A DNA stretch of 64,000 nucleotides. Source: Gigantopelta aegis. Lineage: Eukaryota; Mollusca; Gastropoda; Neomphalida; Peltospiridae. Positions within the stretch are counted from its first letter, which is position 1; every line of letters begins with the position of its first letter. The notes beneath the pieces were generated by a model. That model was not told the origin of the DNA, did no database searches, and saw only the letters and a program-made list of their open reading frames with translations. Of this stretch, positions 39,301 through 54,300 are shown piece after piece. Where the stretch lies: NCBI RefSeq assembly GCF_016097555.1, contig NC_054706.1, positions 73,562,674 to 73,626,673 of the forward strand, given 5' to 3'. The position numbers and the translations under genes were made by a program.

Positions 39301-42300
39301 GGTGGCGTGGAAGGGGGCTGATCAACGGCACATGTTACGGACCAAACATTAGGATGATATATGGAGTGGAAGGTGGCGCGGAAGGGGCTGATCAATGGCA
39401 CGTTACGGACCAAACATTAGGATCATATATGGAGTGGAGGGTGGTGTGGGAAGGGGGCTGATCAATGGCACGTGTTATTGAGGTGGAAGGTGGTGTGGGA
39501 GGGGCTGATTAACGGCACATATTATTGGCGTGGAGGGTGGTGTGGGAGGGGGCTGATCAACGGCACATGTTACGGACCAAACATTAGGATTATATATGGA
39601 GTGGAGGGTGGTGTGGGAGGGGGCTGATCAACGGCACATATTATTGGCGTGGAGGGTGGTGTGGGAGGGGGCTGATCAACGGCACATATTATTGGCATGG
39701 AGGGTGGTGTGGGAGGGGCTGATCAACGGCACGTGTTACAGACCAAACATTAGGATGATATATGGAGTGGAGGGTGGTGTGGGAGGGGCTGATCAACGAC
39801 ACGTGTTACAGACCAAACATTAGGATCATATATGGAGTGGAGGGTGGTGTGGGAGGGTGCTGATCAACGGCACGTGTTACAGACCAAACATTAAGATCAT
39901 ATATGGAGTGGAGGGTGGTGCAGGAGGGGGCTGATAACAGCACGTGTTATTGGAGTGGAAGGTGGTGTGGGAGGGGGCTGATCAATGGCACATGTTACGG
40001 ACCAAACATTAGGATCATATATGGAGTGGAAGGTGGTGTGGGAGGGGGCTGATCAACGGCACATGTTACGGACCAAACATTAGGATTATATATGGCGTGG
40101 AAGATGGTGCGGGAGGGGGCTGATAACGGCACATGTTATTGGAGTGGAAGGTGGTGTGGGAGGGGGCTGATCAACGGCACATGTTACGGACCAAACATTA
40201 AGATCATATATGGCGTGGAAGGTGGTGCGGGAAGGGGCTGATAACAGCACGTGTTATTGAAAATGCAAGTCTCACAGTTTAAGATCTGATTCTAGTTCTG
40301 CTCGTAAGTGTGGCTTAGACATTGCATACCCCATCTCATCGTAACCTACAAAAATAATATACAATTACAGAAATATTTTGAATAGATAACATGACGTTTT
40401 ATTAAACATTAAGTAGCAAGTACTAATTAACCTATTAAAATTGTTACTGATCTCTGAAACTTGCCTAACGAAACAAGACATGATACTAACTACAATATTT
40501 AATGGTCATAAAAATTACAGCCATACACATCAAAAAAAGATTGGTCAGTTTATATCCATATGTAATGACAGACTACAAACAGCTAACATAATCAAATTAA
40601 ATTTGTCACATAGCTGCCAACACTATAAACTGACAAGACATGTACCAAATTTGATATGCCATAAAATATGTTTTATAAAAAATAAAACAAATATCATGGG
40701 CTCGTCCAATATGATTAACACCAACAAAATTTAAGATACTACCAGAGAAAATCAGTAATAATTAGTTAAGATATTTCCAGTTTACCTTCAACGAGACCCA
40801 TTCCCAAGTGACCCGGCACAAATCTTCCATCAGGCCGCACCCCGACGTATGATCTGTTTTTGATTGTCTCAATATGTTCGGCGTGAGTTGCATCAGTTCC
40901 TGAATAACACAGTTAAAAGTTTGTTTTGTTTAACACCACTAGAGCACATTGATATATTAATCATCGGCTACTGGATGTCAAACATTTGGTAATTTGGACA
41001 TACAGTTTTAGAGGAAACCCGCCACATTTTTCCATTAGTAGGAAGGGATCTTTCATATGCACCATCCCACAGACAGGATAGCACATAACACGGTCTTTGA
41101 TATACCAGTTGTGGAGCACTGGCTGGAACGAGAAATAGCTCGATCGGTCCACCAATGGGGATCGATCGTAAACCGGGGCTATTGGGCTACATCCAGCCAA
41201 TGAATAAGAGTGTCTTCAGCTGGTTTGACACTGATGATGATAACACTACACTTCTTTCAGTCTTTTAGCCAAAGATGGCAACATGACCCACACCATCAAG
41301 TATTTATTAATCAAACATTCCATTAATTTCTAAATCATTCACCTTTTTGCCTTACAAATGTTTGAAGGAAGATTATAAATTACAATAAATCAACATGTAA
41401 TTTGTTATGGCTCTAATACTGATTAGTGAAACCGTTTAAAAGTATACAGCATGTATACTGGAGACCTTCAACCGTATTTCTCCTTGGACAGGATCTTACG
41501 TTAAAATATACAGCATGTATACTGGAGACCTTCAACCGTATTTCTCCTTGGACAGGATCTTACGTTAAAGTATACAGCATGTATACTGGAGACCTTCAAC
41601 CGTATTTCTCCTTGGACAGGATCTTACGTTAAAATATACAGCATGTATACTGGAGACCTTCAACCGTATTTCTCCTTGGACAGGATCTTACGTTAAAGTA
41701 TACAGCATGTATACTGGAGAGCTTCAACCGTATTTCTCCTTGGACAGGATCTTACGTTAAAGTATACAGCATGTATACTGGAGAGCTTCAACCGTATTTC
41801 TCCTTGGACAGGATCTTACGTTAAAGTATACAGCATGTATACTGGAGACCTTCAACCGTATTTCTCCTTGGACAGGATCTTACGTTAAAGTATACAGCAT
41901 GTATACTGGTGAGCTTCAACCGTATTTCTCCTTGGACAGGATCTTACGTTAAAGTATACAGCATGTATACTGGTGAGCTTCAACCGTATTTCTCCTTAGA
42001 CAGGATCTTACGTTAAAAGTAAATAGAAACTAGACTAGTCATACAAAGCAATTTTCTATAAAATTAAAATTTGCTACAAGGCATGAACTTTGACTCAACT
42101 CACATTTTGTTTCCAATCATAATTAAATTTTTACCCGTTTTTTTAATATAAGGCCTTAATAAAATAAATCTGAGATTTCATCCCCACTCTCCTCAGGAAT
42201 AAAGACCCATCCCCGTTTTGTTTTTATTGGCAAACAATTTTCTTTCTTTTTTCTTGATATGCAAGATTTTTAATACCCCGAAAATTAATTTTAAAAGTAC

Positions 42301-45300
42301 AATTTCACCCACTGCCCAATTTTGAAAACATTTCACTGAACATCTAACATTTAGTTTATTATGGCCTAAAGTAAATATTTACAAATTAGTTTTTAAAAAA
42401 CCAAATGCCTTCAAAACTGCTAAACTGGTTAGTCAGGAAACAAAATAATGTGTGTGTAAATCATGTCCATTGTTAGACTGAAGTCATTTTTGTTTATTTT
42501 TAAAGAAAACTATACATGACCAGTAAGAAAGCAATGACTGCCCCCACCTATCCCATGTTTCTCCATCAGAGCTATGAGATCAGCTTCACTGAGTAGAGGT
42601 GGTGGGCTCGTTTCTCCGGGATTCATCTGCAGAAAAACAACTCTTCTTACTTCAGACATTTTATATATACACTCACAGCATAAAAGGAAACTACCTCGAC
42701 AGCCAAGCATATGCAATAAGACAAGTAATGAAGAGCTTACAAAGAAAATCATTTAACTGAAGCAGAAAAAAATTAGTATGACACATACGCCAATGAAAAG
42801 TCAAAGCTGTGTTAAGCAGCCACTAGAGGAAGAATAAAAAGTTGTCTTTTAAGACAGGTGGCTGTTTACTACAGGTCAGTTTATACTATAGTAGATGATT
42901 TTGAAGAATAAACATGTGACCTCTTAATAGTTTGCTGCTAGATAAGATTTGGCTGTATCTTGATGCGCGGTCAGTTTAAAGATCGATTCCAGTCGGTAGG
43001 CCCATTAGGCTATTTTTCGTTCCAGTCAGTGCACCACGACTGGCATATCAAAGGCTGTGGTATGTGCTATCCTGTCTGTGGAATGGTGCATATAAAAGAT
43101 CCCTTGCTGCATTAGAAAAATGTAACGGGATTTCTCTAATTACTATACGAGTCAGAATTACCAAATGTTTGACATCCAATAGCAGATGATTAATATATCA
43201 ATCTGCTCTAGCGGTGTCGTAAAACAAACAAACTTCTTAAAATAATTAATTTAACACATATCTTAAAAAATATTGACAATTATCTGTACAGTAACTATAA
43301 AATACAGAGCAAGCAAACACCTGTCCTAATTGTAAGCAACAAAGTGTTGAAAACCCAACTCAATCAGATATTAAGATGACACACCTCAATTGAATTTGGC
43401 TCAAATCTGTCACCTTTGTTGTATATTGGTATTTCCTGAAGTAAAAAAAAAATTATAAATAAAATAAATCTCACATACCTCACAATCAGGTAAGTAAACA
43501 AATTTATTCTATAACTTACCCATAATATTTATGTCAGAAACGCATTTGATATTTACCATTATTAACTCAGTTAATGTTTTGCTGTCAATGGGTCATTTAC
43601 TTACAGCTAACAAGACTTGTATACCTGAGCATAATGTTTTGATGAGATTTAGTTAAAGTGTGTGACATCATATTACCTATGAGGTGACTTCAGAACTTTG
43701 ATTGACTAAATATCAAATTAAAATGTTATTTTAGAAGTGTTATAGGATAAATAGAATTCGCTACTCATGTTTTTTAATATGGAAAATATCAACCGAGTCT
43801 ATGTTAATCGGTATTTGTTGAGACCTCTGTGTATCTTTCCTGTATTTTTTTTATCTCTTACATGACATTCATTACTTATGGTGTAACACCAATTAGCCCA
43901 TTTTATATTTGTGCTGGGCGTTCATTTCTCAAGACAAGTAGTCTGTCTATTCATTGTTATTACTGTATGTTCATGAAAGAATAATAATTTTGTTTCACAA
44001 GTTTTCTTTTCTGATGGTACCCACATGGTTAAAAATATCTTGGGACATAACACTTAGACATCATACAATGATGTCATACGGTTGGAGCACAGCCACCTTA
44101 CTGGAATGTAAATCAAACAAGTTCAGTGATAAAAATCGATTATGGGTAATAAATAGGATGTTAAACTCGCTACCATTATGTCCCTCATGAAATAATTTTC
44201 ATTATTACTCGCTAATTATGTCACTTGGGACATAAACGTGATACGAAAGGTTTGGCAACTCCAAAATGAGAGTATTTTATTTTTGTGGTTTAGCATATTG
44301 AATATTCTCTATCCATATATCATCAACATTAAAAGTTTTAAGATCTGTGTGAGAAGGTTTCTAGGTCAGACAGTGTAGTGTTTAATTAGAGTTTGGACGG
44401 TTCAATTCATACTCGTATAATAAGTTGGCTTAGTCTACCAGCATAGCACACATACAAGTATGTATGCATTTTATTGTACAGAATGTAATAACTTAAATAC
44501 ACTATTCCCTTGAAGTTTCTTGTGATCTGTGCATCGAAGCAAATAAATAGCTGCAGTAAATGTTCTTAGAATTTGTTGATATTTTCATATATCTTCAAGG
44601 GTTTATATTTTTGAGACTGTCCACATACCTTGGAAACCCACACAAATGTCCGGTTATAGTTCATGTTGGTCACATATCACATACAATTATATATAAGACT
44701 TATTATACTGCAATGTACTTGGATTTTTTTCTCTTTTTACTGTTATGTTTATTTTAATCCTAACATAAAAATCAGTGGAAAGAAAAGCTAGACATTAAAA
44801 GACAAAATTATTTAGTTACATACCTTGGCATTCCACTTTTCATACGGGTAAACATCAAGATAGTTTCGAGCCACGATCATCAAGCCCTGAGCAGTGAACT
44901 GAAAAATGGGTTAAATTATTAAAACTGGAAACTTAATCAAATGATAAGAAAAACTGTAGGTGTATAAAGTCAAGTGTAGAACAGTGTTGTTGATAGTGCC
45001 GTGAAACTTGCATTATGCAGCCACTAAAGGGAGTATCAACAAGTGACCTTTCAAGACAGGTGGCTGCTTCATGCAGGTCAATTTGTAGCATATTAGACGA
45101 TTTTGAAAAATAAAAATGAGGCCTCTTAACAAAGGTGGCTACTTAATACAGGTGGCTGCTATAGCGGGTTTGACTGTACTTGAAGTAAAATACAAATACC
45201 TATTATTTAATATTTTATGCAGACTTAACAAAGGATTTAAAATTTTAAAAATATCTATTCAACAATATTTACTAAATTTGCATTAACATCCACAAAATGT

Positions 45301-48300
45301 ACAAATCCTTCATAGATATTCTCTACATAACCAGTACCAACCCTCTCCTCTGCAATGTCAATCTCGACTGTGGTTTCAAATCCCTGGGCATCTTGAGAAC
45401 AGCAGGCGAGAAAGTGACGCACAATGAACTCATACAGCTTCTGCTCATTTCCCTGGGAAGGAATGAAGGAATGTTATTATTTAATGACAAACTCAACACA
45501 TTGTAATGATGGCTATATGGCATTGGACATGTGGTTAAGAACCACAGAAATAATTAGAGAGGAAACTTGCTGCCGCCACACACAATGGGCTACTCTTTCC
45601 AGTTAGCAGTAATGGGTTTTTTATATGCAGCAGTCTACGGACAGGATAGTACATACCACAGCCTTGTTTACACCAGTTGTGGTATACTGGCTGGAACGAG
45701 AAATAACCCAATAGGCCCACCGACTGGATCAATCCTAGACCAAGTGCTTTACCACTCAGAGAATAATAAACGTAGTGCAACAACGCAGGTGTCAATAATA
45801 TAACAATTGTAGGAAAACACAGGAATAACATGTGAGAACATTGGTAGGCCTGTAGTAGTAAGGATTGTCTGTTATTTATTTTATGTTCAATAGGGTATGA
45901 ACAAAAAACAATCATCTACAAACTGTGAATCAATGAAGCCGTTCTCACATAAGTTTGCAGATGATTTTTTTTTGATACCCCAATCAATGTAAAAGAAATA
46001 ACAGATAATACTTATAATTAAATTTGAATCATACTTGCTAATAATAAGTCTAAAAGTCCATACTTTATTTTTAATTATTTTTGGTCCATAAACAATAACG
46101 CTCAATAAGACAACTTGCCCATATAAAATGACGTTCACTAACGACATAATTTTTACATTCATCGAGAAATTAACAAACTCCCATTGCTACGTCTGGACCA
46201 ATGGGATGACGTTATGTTGTAATGAATGTAATGGATATTTAATTATTAACACATGAACGTAAGAACTAAAACTAACCATATAGTTCATTTCTCTGTGAAA
46301 ACAAAGTGTCTGATATACTTAGTACAGCATCACAGATGTCAATATTATAATTGTGTGTGCAGGAATTTTAGACTGTGGTGAGCAAAGTTTAGGGGTGGTC
46401 AAGTGATACTCCCCCAGAAAATATGTTGAAAATTTGCTTGAGCTAAGTGGGGGTCGGACCCACTAAACCCTCACCATGCTAACGTGTATGTAAAAAAGGA
46501 GCCAGTGTTACCAGACCTGCAGTGTAGCTGTGTATTTGATTGGGTGGATGGGCGGATGGGCGTTGTCAGTCTTGTTTCCATTCCGGGGCTGAGGTCCACT
46601 GTTGAGAACACCCTGGGCAAACTCTGAAAACAAGTGAAAGATTATAGCCACTGGCTGTTGGAATATTTGGGCCAGTCAACAGGACTACGGGGAAGGTGTC
46701 AAAGGTTCCGAGGTTGAGTATGAAAATAAAATAAAAGTTCTTCATGGAAGAAATATACAGATCTAAATAAAGCAATGGTTAATATAGAAATGCAGTTTAT
46801 CTCATGGAAGAGCATTATAATAAGGCAATGATTCAAGGCTCCCCTATCTTGTAACTGCCACATGAACCATAATGAAAAAAACCCACACTGACAACAGCAA
46901 CTATTTGATATTGTTCTGCCCCAGTACCCACTCACCTCCCCAGTGAGGATCTCGGGTCTGCTCCTGCATCAAGCCCTGCATGTCAGTCTTTAGGAAACAT
47001 GTTTGTCTCTGTCCTGGGATAGCTGATAAAACCACTACTCACCTCCCCAGTGAGGGTCTCGGGTCTGCTCCTGTATCAAGCCTTGCATATCGAGGTCTTT
47101 AGGAAACATGTTCGTCTCTGTCCTGGGGTAGCTGATAAAACCACTTGTGTACAGCTTCTCTGCTATCTTCATTGCTTCCTTTGCATTTATGCGCAACTTT
47201 CTCGAAGCTAACTTTTCCATTTCCTGAAACATATACCAATAAACTGTTTGCAACCAGAACAAATATTCTCAAAGCTGTGTTCCTGCAACATAAATCAGTG
47301 AACTCTACTCATATGTAGGATACCCATTCAATACTTGAGATGGTGTTAAACATAAACTGGGTTTTAAATATGTGCATAGATTGGTCTTATACATAGGAGT
47401 AATAATGAGAAATAATTTAAAATAAAAGAGAAATAATTTATATAATTTTGGATGAAAATTAGGCTACTGAGAAACCAAATGCTAATCAAGCTACTATATA
47501 GTGCTGTTCAAGTTTCCTCATTTCAACCCTGATGAATAACAGAAGAATACAAAATGGAACCAGTACTGTAATTGATTGTGATGTATCTTCAGTTAATTTG
47601 AATTCTTTTATAGTTTCATCTACTTGCATGTTAACGTCCCAATATGACACTGGCAGAGTTATTAGCTATAAAAAATTAGTTAGCTTAACAAAACAATTAT
47701 TTTTATCAAATCAAAAACATTTTCACAAGATATTGTATTTGAAGATGAACTTGTTGCTGATTTCATGAACATACCATGGTATCTAAAGCCACATACCATG
47801 GTATCTAAAACCATATACCTCGGTATCTAAAACCACATACCATGTTATCTAAAGCCACATACCACAGTATCTAAAGCCACATACCACGGTATCCAAAGTC
47901 ACATACCACAGTATCTAAAACCACATACCACAGTATCTAAAGCCACATACCACGGTATCTAAAGCCACATACCACAATATCTAAAGTCATATACCACAGT
48001 ATCTAAAACCACATACCACGGTATCTAAAGCCACATGCCACGGTATCTAAAGCCACATGCCACGGTATCTAAAGCCACATGCCACAATATCTAAAGCCAC
48101 ATACCACAATATCTAAAGCCACATACCATGGTATCTAAAGCCACATACCACAATATCTAAAGCCACATACCATGGTATCTAAAGCCACATACCACAATAT
48201 CTAAAGCCACATACCACAATATCTAAAGCCACATACCACGGTATCTAAAGCCACATACCATAGTATCTAAAGCCACATACCATGTTATCTAAAACCACAT

Positions 48301-51300
48301 ACCACAGTATCTAAAGCCACATGCCACGGTATCTAAAGCCACATGCCACAATATCTAAAGCCACATACCACAGTATCTAAAACCACATACCATGGTATCT
48401 AAAGCAACATACCACGGTATTTAAAGCCACATACCATGGTATCCAAAGCCACATACCACAATATCTAGTCACACCACAGTATCTAAAACCACATACCACG
48501 GTATCTAAAGCCACATACCACAGTATCTATAGCCACATACCACGGTATCTAAAGCCACATACCATGTTACCTAAAGCCACAAACCACAGTATCTAAAGCC
48601 ACATGCCACGGTATCTAAAGCCACATACCACAGTATCTAAAGCCACATACCACAATATCTAGTCACATACCACAATATCTAAAGCCACATACCACAGTAT
48701 CTAAAGCCACATACCACAGTATCTAAAGCCGCATACCACAATATCTAAAGTCACATGCCACAATATCTAAAGCCACCTGCCACGGTATCTAAAGCCACAT
48801 ACCACAATATCTAAAGCCACATACCACAGTATCTAAAACCACATACCACGGTATCTAAAGCCACATGCCACAATATCTAAAGCCACATACCACAGTATCT
48901 AAAACCACATACCATGGTATCTAAAGCCACATACCACGGTATCCAAAGCCACATATCACGGTATTTAAAGCCACATACCATGGTATCCAAAGCCACATAC
49001 CACAATATCTAGTCACACCACAGTATCTAAAACCACATACCACGGTATCTAAAGCCACATACCACAGTATCTATAGCCACATACCACGGTATCTAAAGCC
49101 ACATACCATGTTACCTAAAGCCACAAACCACAGTATCTAAAGCCACATGCCACGGTATCTAAAGCCACATACCACAGTATCTAAAGCCACATACCACAAT
49201 ATCTAGTCACATACCACAATATCTAAAGCCACATACCACAGTATCTAAAGCCACATACCACAGTATCTAAAGCCGCATACCACAATATCTAAAGTCACAT
49301 GCCACAATATCTAAAGCCACCTGCCACGGTATCTAAAGCCACATACCACAATATCTAAAGCCACATACCACAGTATCTAAAACCACATACCACGGTATCT
49401 AAAGCCACATGCCACAATATCTAAAGCCACATACCACAGTATCTAAAACCACATACCATGGTATCTAAAGCCACATACCACGGTATCCAAAGCCACATAT
49501 CACGGTATCCAAAGCCACATATAACGGTATCCAAAGGCATACCACGTTATCTAAAGCCACATACCATGGTATCTAAAACCACATACCACGGTATCTAAAG
49601 CCACTTACCACAGTATTTAAAGCCACATACCATTGTATCTAAACAGGGTTCATAGCCTTAAAGACCAAACAAATTCAAAAACTTTTACCTACCATTTTCA
49701 AAGTCTTTCAAAGACTTTTACACAGCGGTCAAAGACAATAGAATGCGATAAAAATACCAAATCAGTTTGTTTACACTGCTGTCCATGGCAACAAATTGTG
49801 GGTTTTTTTTACATGTATCATGACAGGTTAACTCTTGTAACTGGAAAATAACAAGTGCATGCAGCTGTAAAAGATATCATCTTTGCTTTGGCTATGATTT
49901 GTGAGAATTTTAAGACTTTTAAAGACTTTTATTACAATTCAGATTTTAAAAGACCTAAAAAAAAAAAAGAGTCCCATTCAAAGACTTTCAAGAAATTTAA
50001 AGACTACTACGAACCCTGCTAAAGCCACATACCATGATATCTAAAGCCACATACCATGATATCTAAAGCCACATACCACGTTATTTAAAGCCACATACTA
50101 CGGTATCTAAAACCACATACCACGGTATCTAAAGCCACATACCACGGTATCTAAAACCACATACCATGGCATCTAAAACCACATACCACGGTATTTAAAG
50201 CCACATACCACGGCATTGAAAGCCACATACCACGGCATCAAAGGCCACATACCACGGCATCAAAAGCCACATACCACGGCATCTAAAGTCACATACCACA
50301 GCATCTAAAGCCACATACCACGGTATCTAAAGCCACAGGTCTCCACTTGCTCTTACTCTTGCTTCTCACGTCCACCACAGTGGCCACTGGATTCTGGGAA
50401 TTAATGATAAACAATTGATCACAAATTATAAACAGTTCGACAACCTATAATTACTAATACATGTAACAGATTTAAAAAATCATTATTTGTGTTCCTGTGA
50501 GCTCGAGTCCATGCCTGTCTATCGAACTGGTACATGTATTCATCAAATGGATCAAATGGAAGAGAACCTCCCATAACTCTATGAGTATACAAACAAACAT
50601 TAATATAAACTTTACTTTCAATGTTGTTTTTGTTTTGCAATAAACTATACAAGAATATAAGCTTTCCCTCAGTTATTTAAAGAATACGACTAGCAATCAG
50701 AAATAATCAAAGAACTAGAATCAGTACGTATACTTTTGTTTGCTGCCAATGGGGCGGGATTTACTCAGTCGGTTGAGTGCTCACTTGAGGTGCTGGTGTC
50801 ACAGGACCGAACCACCTTGATGGATCCATTCAAATGATTGGGTTTTTCTCTCATTCCCAACAATGTACCACAATTGGTCAAAGGTTGTGGTATGTGCTTT
50901 CCTGTCTGTGGGAAAGTGCATACAAAAAATCCCTTGCTGCATGAGGAAAAATGTAGCGGGTTTCCTCTGATGAATATGTGTCAGAAGTACCAAATATTTA
51001 ACATCCAACAGTCGGTGATTAATTTATGTTAAACAAAACAAACTGTCTGACTTGGTTAAAATAAAATGGAATATTTAATGTCCAGTTGAAACTCTGAGCA
51101 AGGCTAGCTCTGGGTGTACACTAAACTATTAAATTTCATTACGTGAAATTATATTACCAAATTAAAATAATTTTTTAAAATGTATTTAATATTTGCAACT
51201 GGGGTAAGTGACTGAGCTAACCCTTCCTTCCTGCATGGTGCTTATAACAGCTGGTAAAGACAGTGTTAAAACATCCAATAAACCAGCAACAGAACTTCAC

Positions 51301-54300
51301 TGTTTTAACTCCTACCTCAATGCACTGTTCATACAGAACAAGACAGGCAAGATAGTCAAACAACCGAACCCTGAAATGTCAAATTTGAAAATAAAACATT
51401 ATTTTATAAAATGTTTAGCAATTTATGAATCAAAGACCATTCTAAAGAGCAATTCAGATATGTCAGATATAAAATAATTTATAATGAAAAACTGACTATC
51501 TTTAGCCATTTCCAGTGCCTGATGAATCCATAGACAAAGGGAACATATTTTAAAGATTACAGTTTGTTTAACAAACATAAAGAAAGAACAATTTAACATG
51601 GTTTGTATTTTAAATATTTCATGGTGAAAAAATAAATAAAGTCATCATTTAAAACAACTCAGAAATGATGCCAAATTTCAGAACTGCAAACTAAATTTAA
51701 AGCAACTTACATAGAAACAGGCCCTAATCTACAACTGAAAAAGTAGAAGTGACTTTTCCTTTCCCAGAAGTAAAGGGAGAAGTTTGATAAAATAGGCGAA
51801 GTGAACATTTATTGGTACATTTCGTAACGTGTCACCATGTTCTGTGTTCATTCGGAAATATTCTGAATTATACACTCGATTCTAATAGTTATATTTCAAT
51901 ATAAAATAGTACTTCTGGTAATAAAATTTAAACAAAACAATTATAATATCTATAACATTATATTGTTGATTGTTATAGTCACGCCTTGATTACAACTATA
52001 ACAATCAACAATATAATGCTATAGATATTTATATAGTCATGCCTTGATTACAACTATAACAATCAACAATATAATGTTATAGATATTTATATAGTCACAC
52101 CTTGATTACAACTATAACAATTAACAATATTATGTTATAGATATTTATATAGTCACACCTTGATTACAACTGTAACAATCAACAATATAATGTTATAGAT
52201 ATTTATAGTCACGCCTTGATTACAACTATAACAATCAATAATATGTTATAGATATTTATATAGTCACGCCTTGATTACAACTATAACAATCAACAATATA
52301 ATTTTATAGATATTTATATAGTCACCTTTTCCAGGTAAACTCTGCCTTCACTTCATCTTCTTTCTGGTGAGACACTGTAAATGGAAATTATTTTGAAGAC
52401 AAGATCAATAACATTAAAAAGATAAAGATATCATATGTCTGATCTCCTTTTAACTCCATTAATCACAATGCTTAATAGAGTCAAGATTTAAACTGTGTTT
52501 GTCAAATCATAAAATGTGATTTAAAGTTGAATTGGCGAACACATTTCATTACCAATTAGCCAAAAAGTCAATTCAAAAACCATGTGTTGTTTCTATGTGT
52601 ATAGCTATTTTATAAAATAATTCTGTTTAGCTACATGACAATACTGATCTACAATGGGTCACCTCCTACAAAGGTGTGTAAGAAAATTAATTACTAAGTT
52701 TACTTAGCATACACAAAACAATCCATGAAAACATTATATTCCATTGACATAAATCTGCAACAATCCAAATGGATTGTGGTAATACATGACACACCGTGAC
52801 TACCTGGGTATGGGGCTGTAAACAGTTTGATACATGTCCCTACAGTGTGCAACTTAATGTACTACCTTTGAGTTTCCAGAAGGGCTCCGGGATAAACGCC
52901 TGAACCTGCTTGTATCGCTCCACAACGAAGCCGAGAGTCGGGAACTGACAGCTGCCGTAACTGATGAGTTTATCGGCCAACACCTCAGGGAACACCTTTT
53001 GGAGCCTCATCGTTTGAAATCGGGTAAATGAAGCACCTGGAGTGAAAACATCACATTAGAAGTCTGTGGGACGTCTGACAATTATTAATAATATAATTTT
53101 TATTAAACCCACTAGCTATGGGATCAGTGATTTAAAACATTTACTAGCCACAATTAAAAATTCACTAGTCCTACTTTAACACAATTTTACTAAATAATAG
53201 TAATAATCAGATATGTCACCTAAAGGGTGAGATAGAGCTTAAAAACACTAACATGGGGGGGTTGGGGTGGGAGCAGGATATTCATATTTACAAAAGATAT
53301 TTAACTGCAACATTTGACCACAAAAATTTCACTAGCCATCGGGCATGGTAATAGTAGTTATTTACTAGCCCAACATTGAATATCACTAGCCATGGGAGTG
53401 GGGCTACCATAATCTAGAAACCCTGATAAACATTATTAACCGAAATCACTTGCTTATTTCTAAGAAGGAATGTTCATTAGATAACACTGAAGCATGATTA
53501 TCAAACACATGGAAACTGAAGAAAAAAATATGCTAACACCCCATTTATATGACCAATTAACAAGGCACTTGTTGAATAAGATAAATTACAGAATTGCTGC
53601 TATCTCCACTTCTAGGCTAATTAAATATGGTCAAAAACAAATTTAATATATTTTCTTTCCATGTTACTTCAGACTTAAAAGTTATAAAGTAAAAAAAAAA
53701 AAAAAAGAAATACTATAAATGTGCTGTAACCATGCAAAAAAGAAACAACCCACAAAAGAATTAAATGTGGGTTTTTTTTAAATATGTGTTACCACAACAA
53801 ATCCATCAAATTAATTTGTATGAACTGAATGGTGAGAAATGAGAAAACAAACCTATTCTAAGATCCAACTCACTGCGAACATCAACCGCATCTGAGACAT
53901 TCTTGTCCGGCTCAACCAAGTTGTTCACAGCTCGATGGACTGCTCTGAAAAATAGCAAGCTTCTGTCACTGCTGGGCATATTTCAAAATACTAGTTTTCG
54001 TGTCGGATGGAATTCGAATATTTGTTCTTGTATTCCTTTTGTGTCATTCCCATTAGGAAGAAAAGTAATATAGTTTTGTATGAGGCAGGATTACCATGCA
54101 TTAATACCATGCATAACAAATTCCGTAATTAACCCATTTTGATCTAGTGAAGTTTAAATAGTTTTGGTGTCGGACATTGATAAAAATCAAAGATGCCGAC
54201 GTAACAGAATCAAGGCAACATTTTGTCAAAAGTATATGAAAGAACTTTGATTAAATATAGTTTTTTCATAACCAAGAAACATATTTGAAAACTAGATTAT

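Noticed and set aside
41426-41632. 68-codon frame
   Set aside because: It is the 64-bp minisatellite read through.
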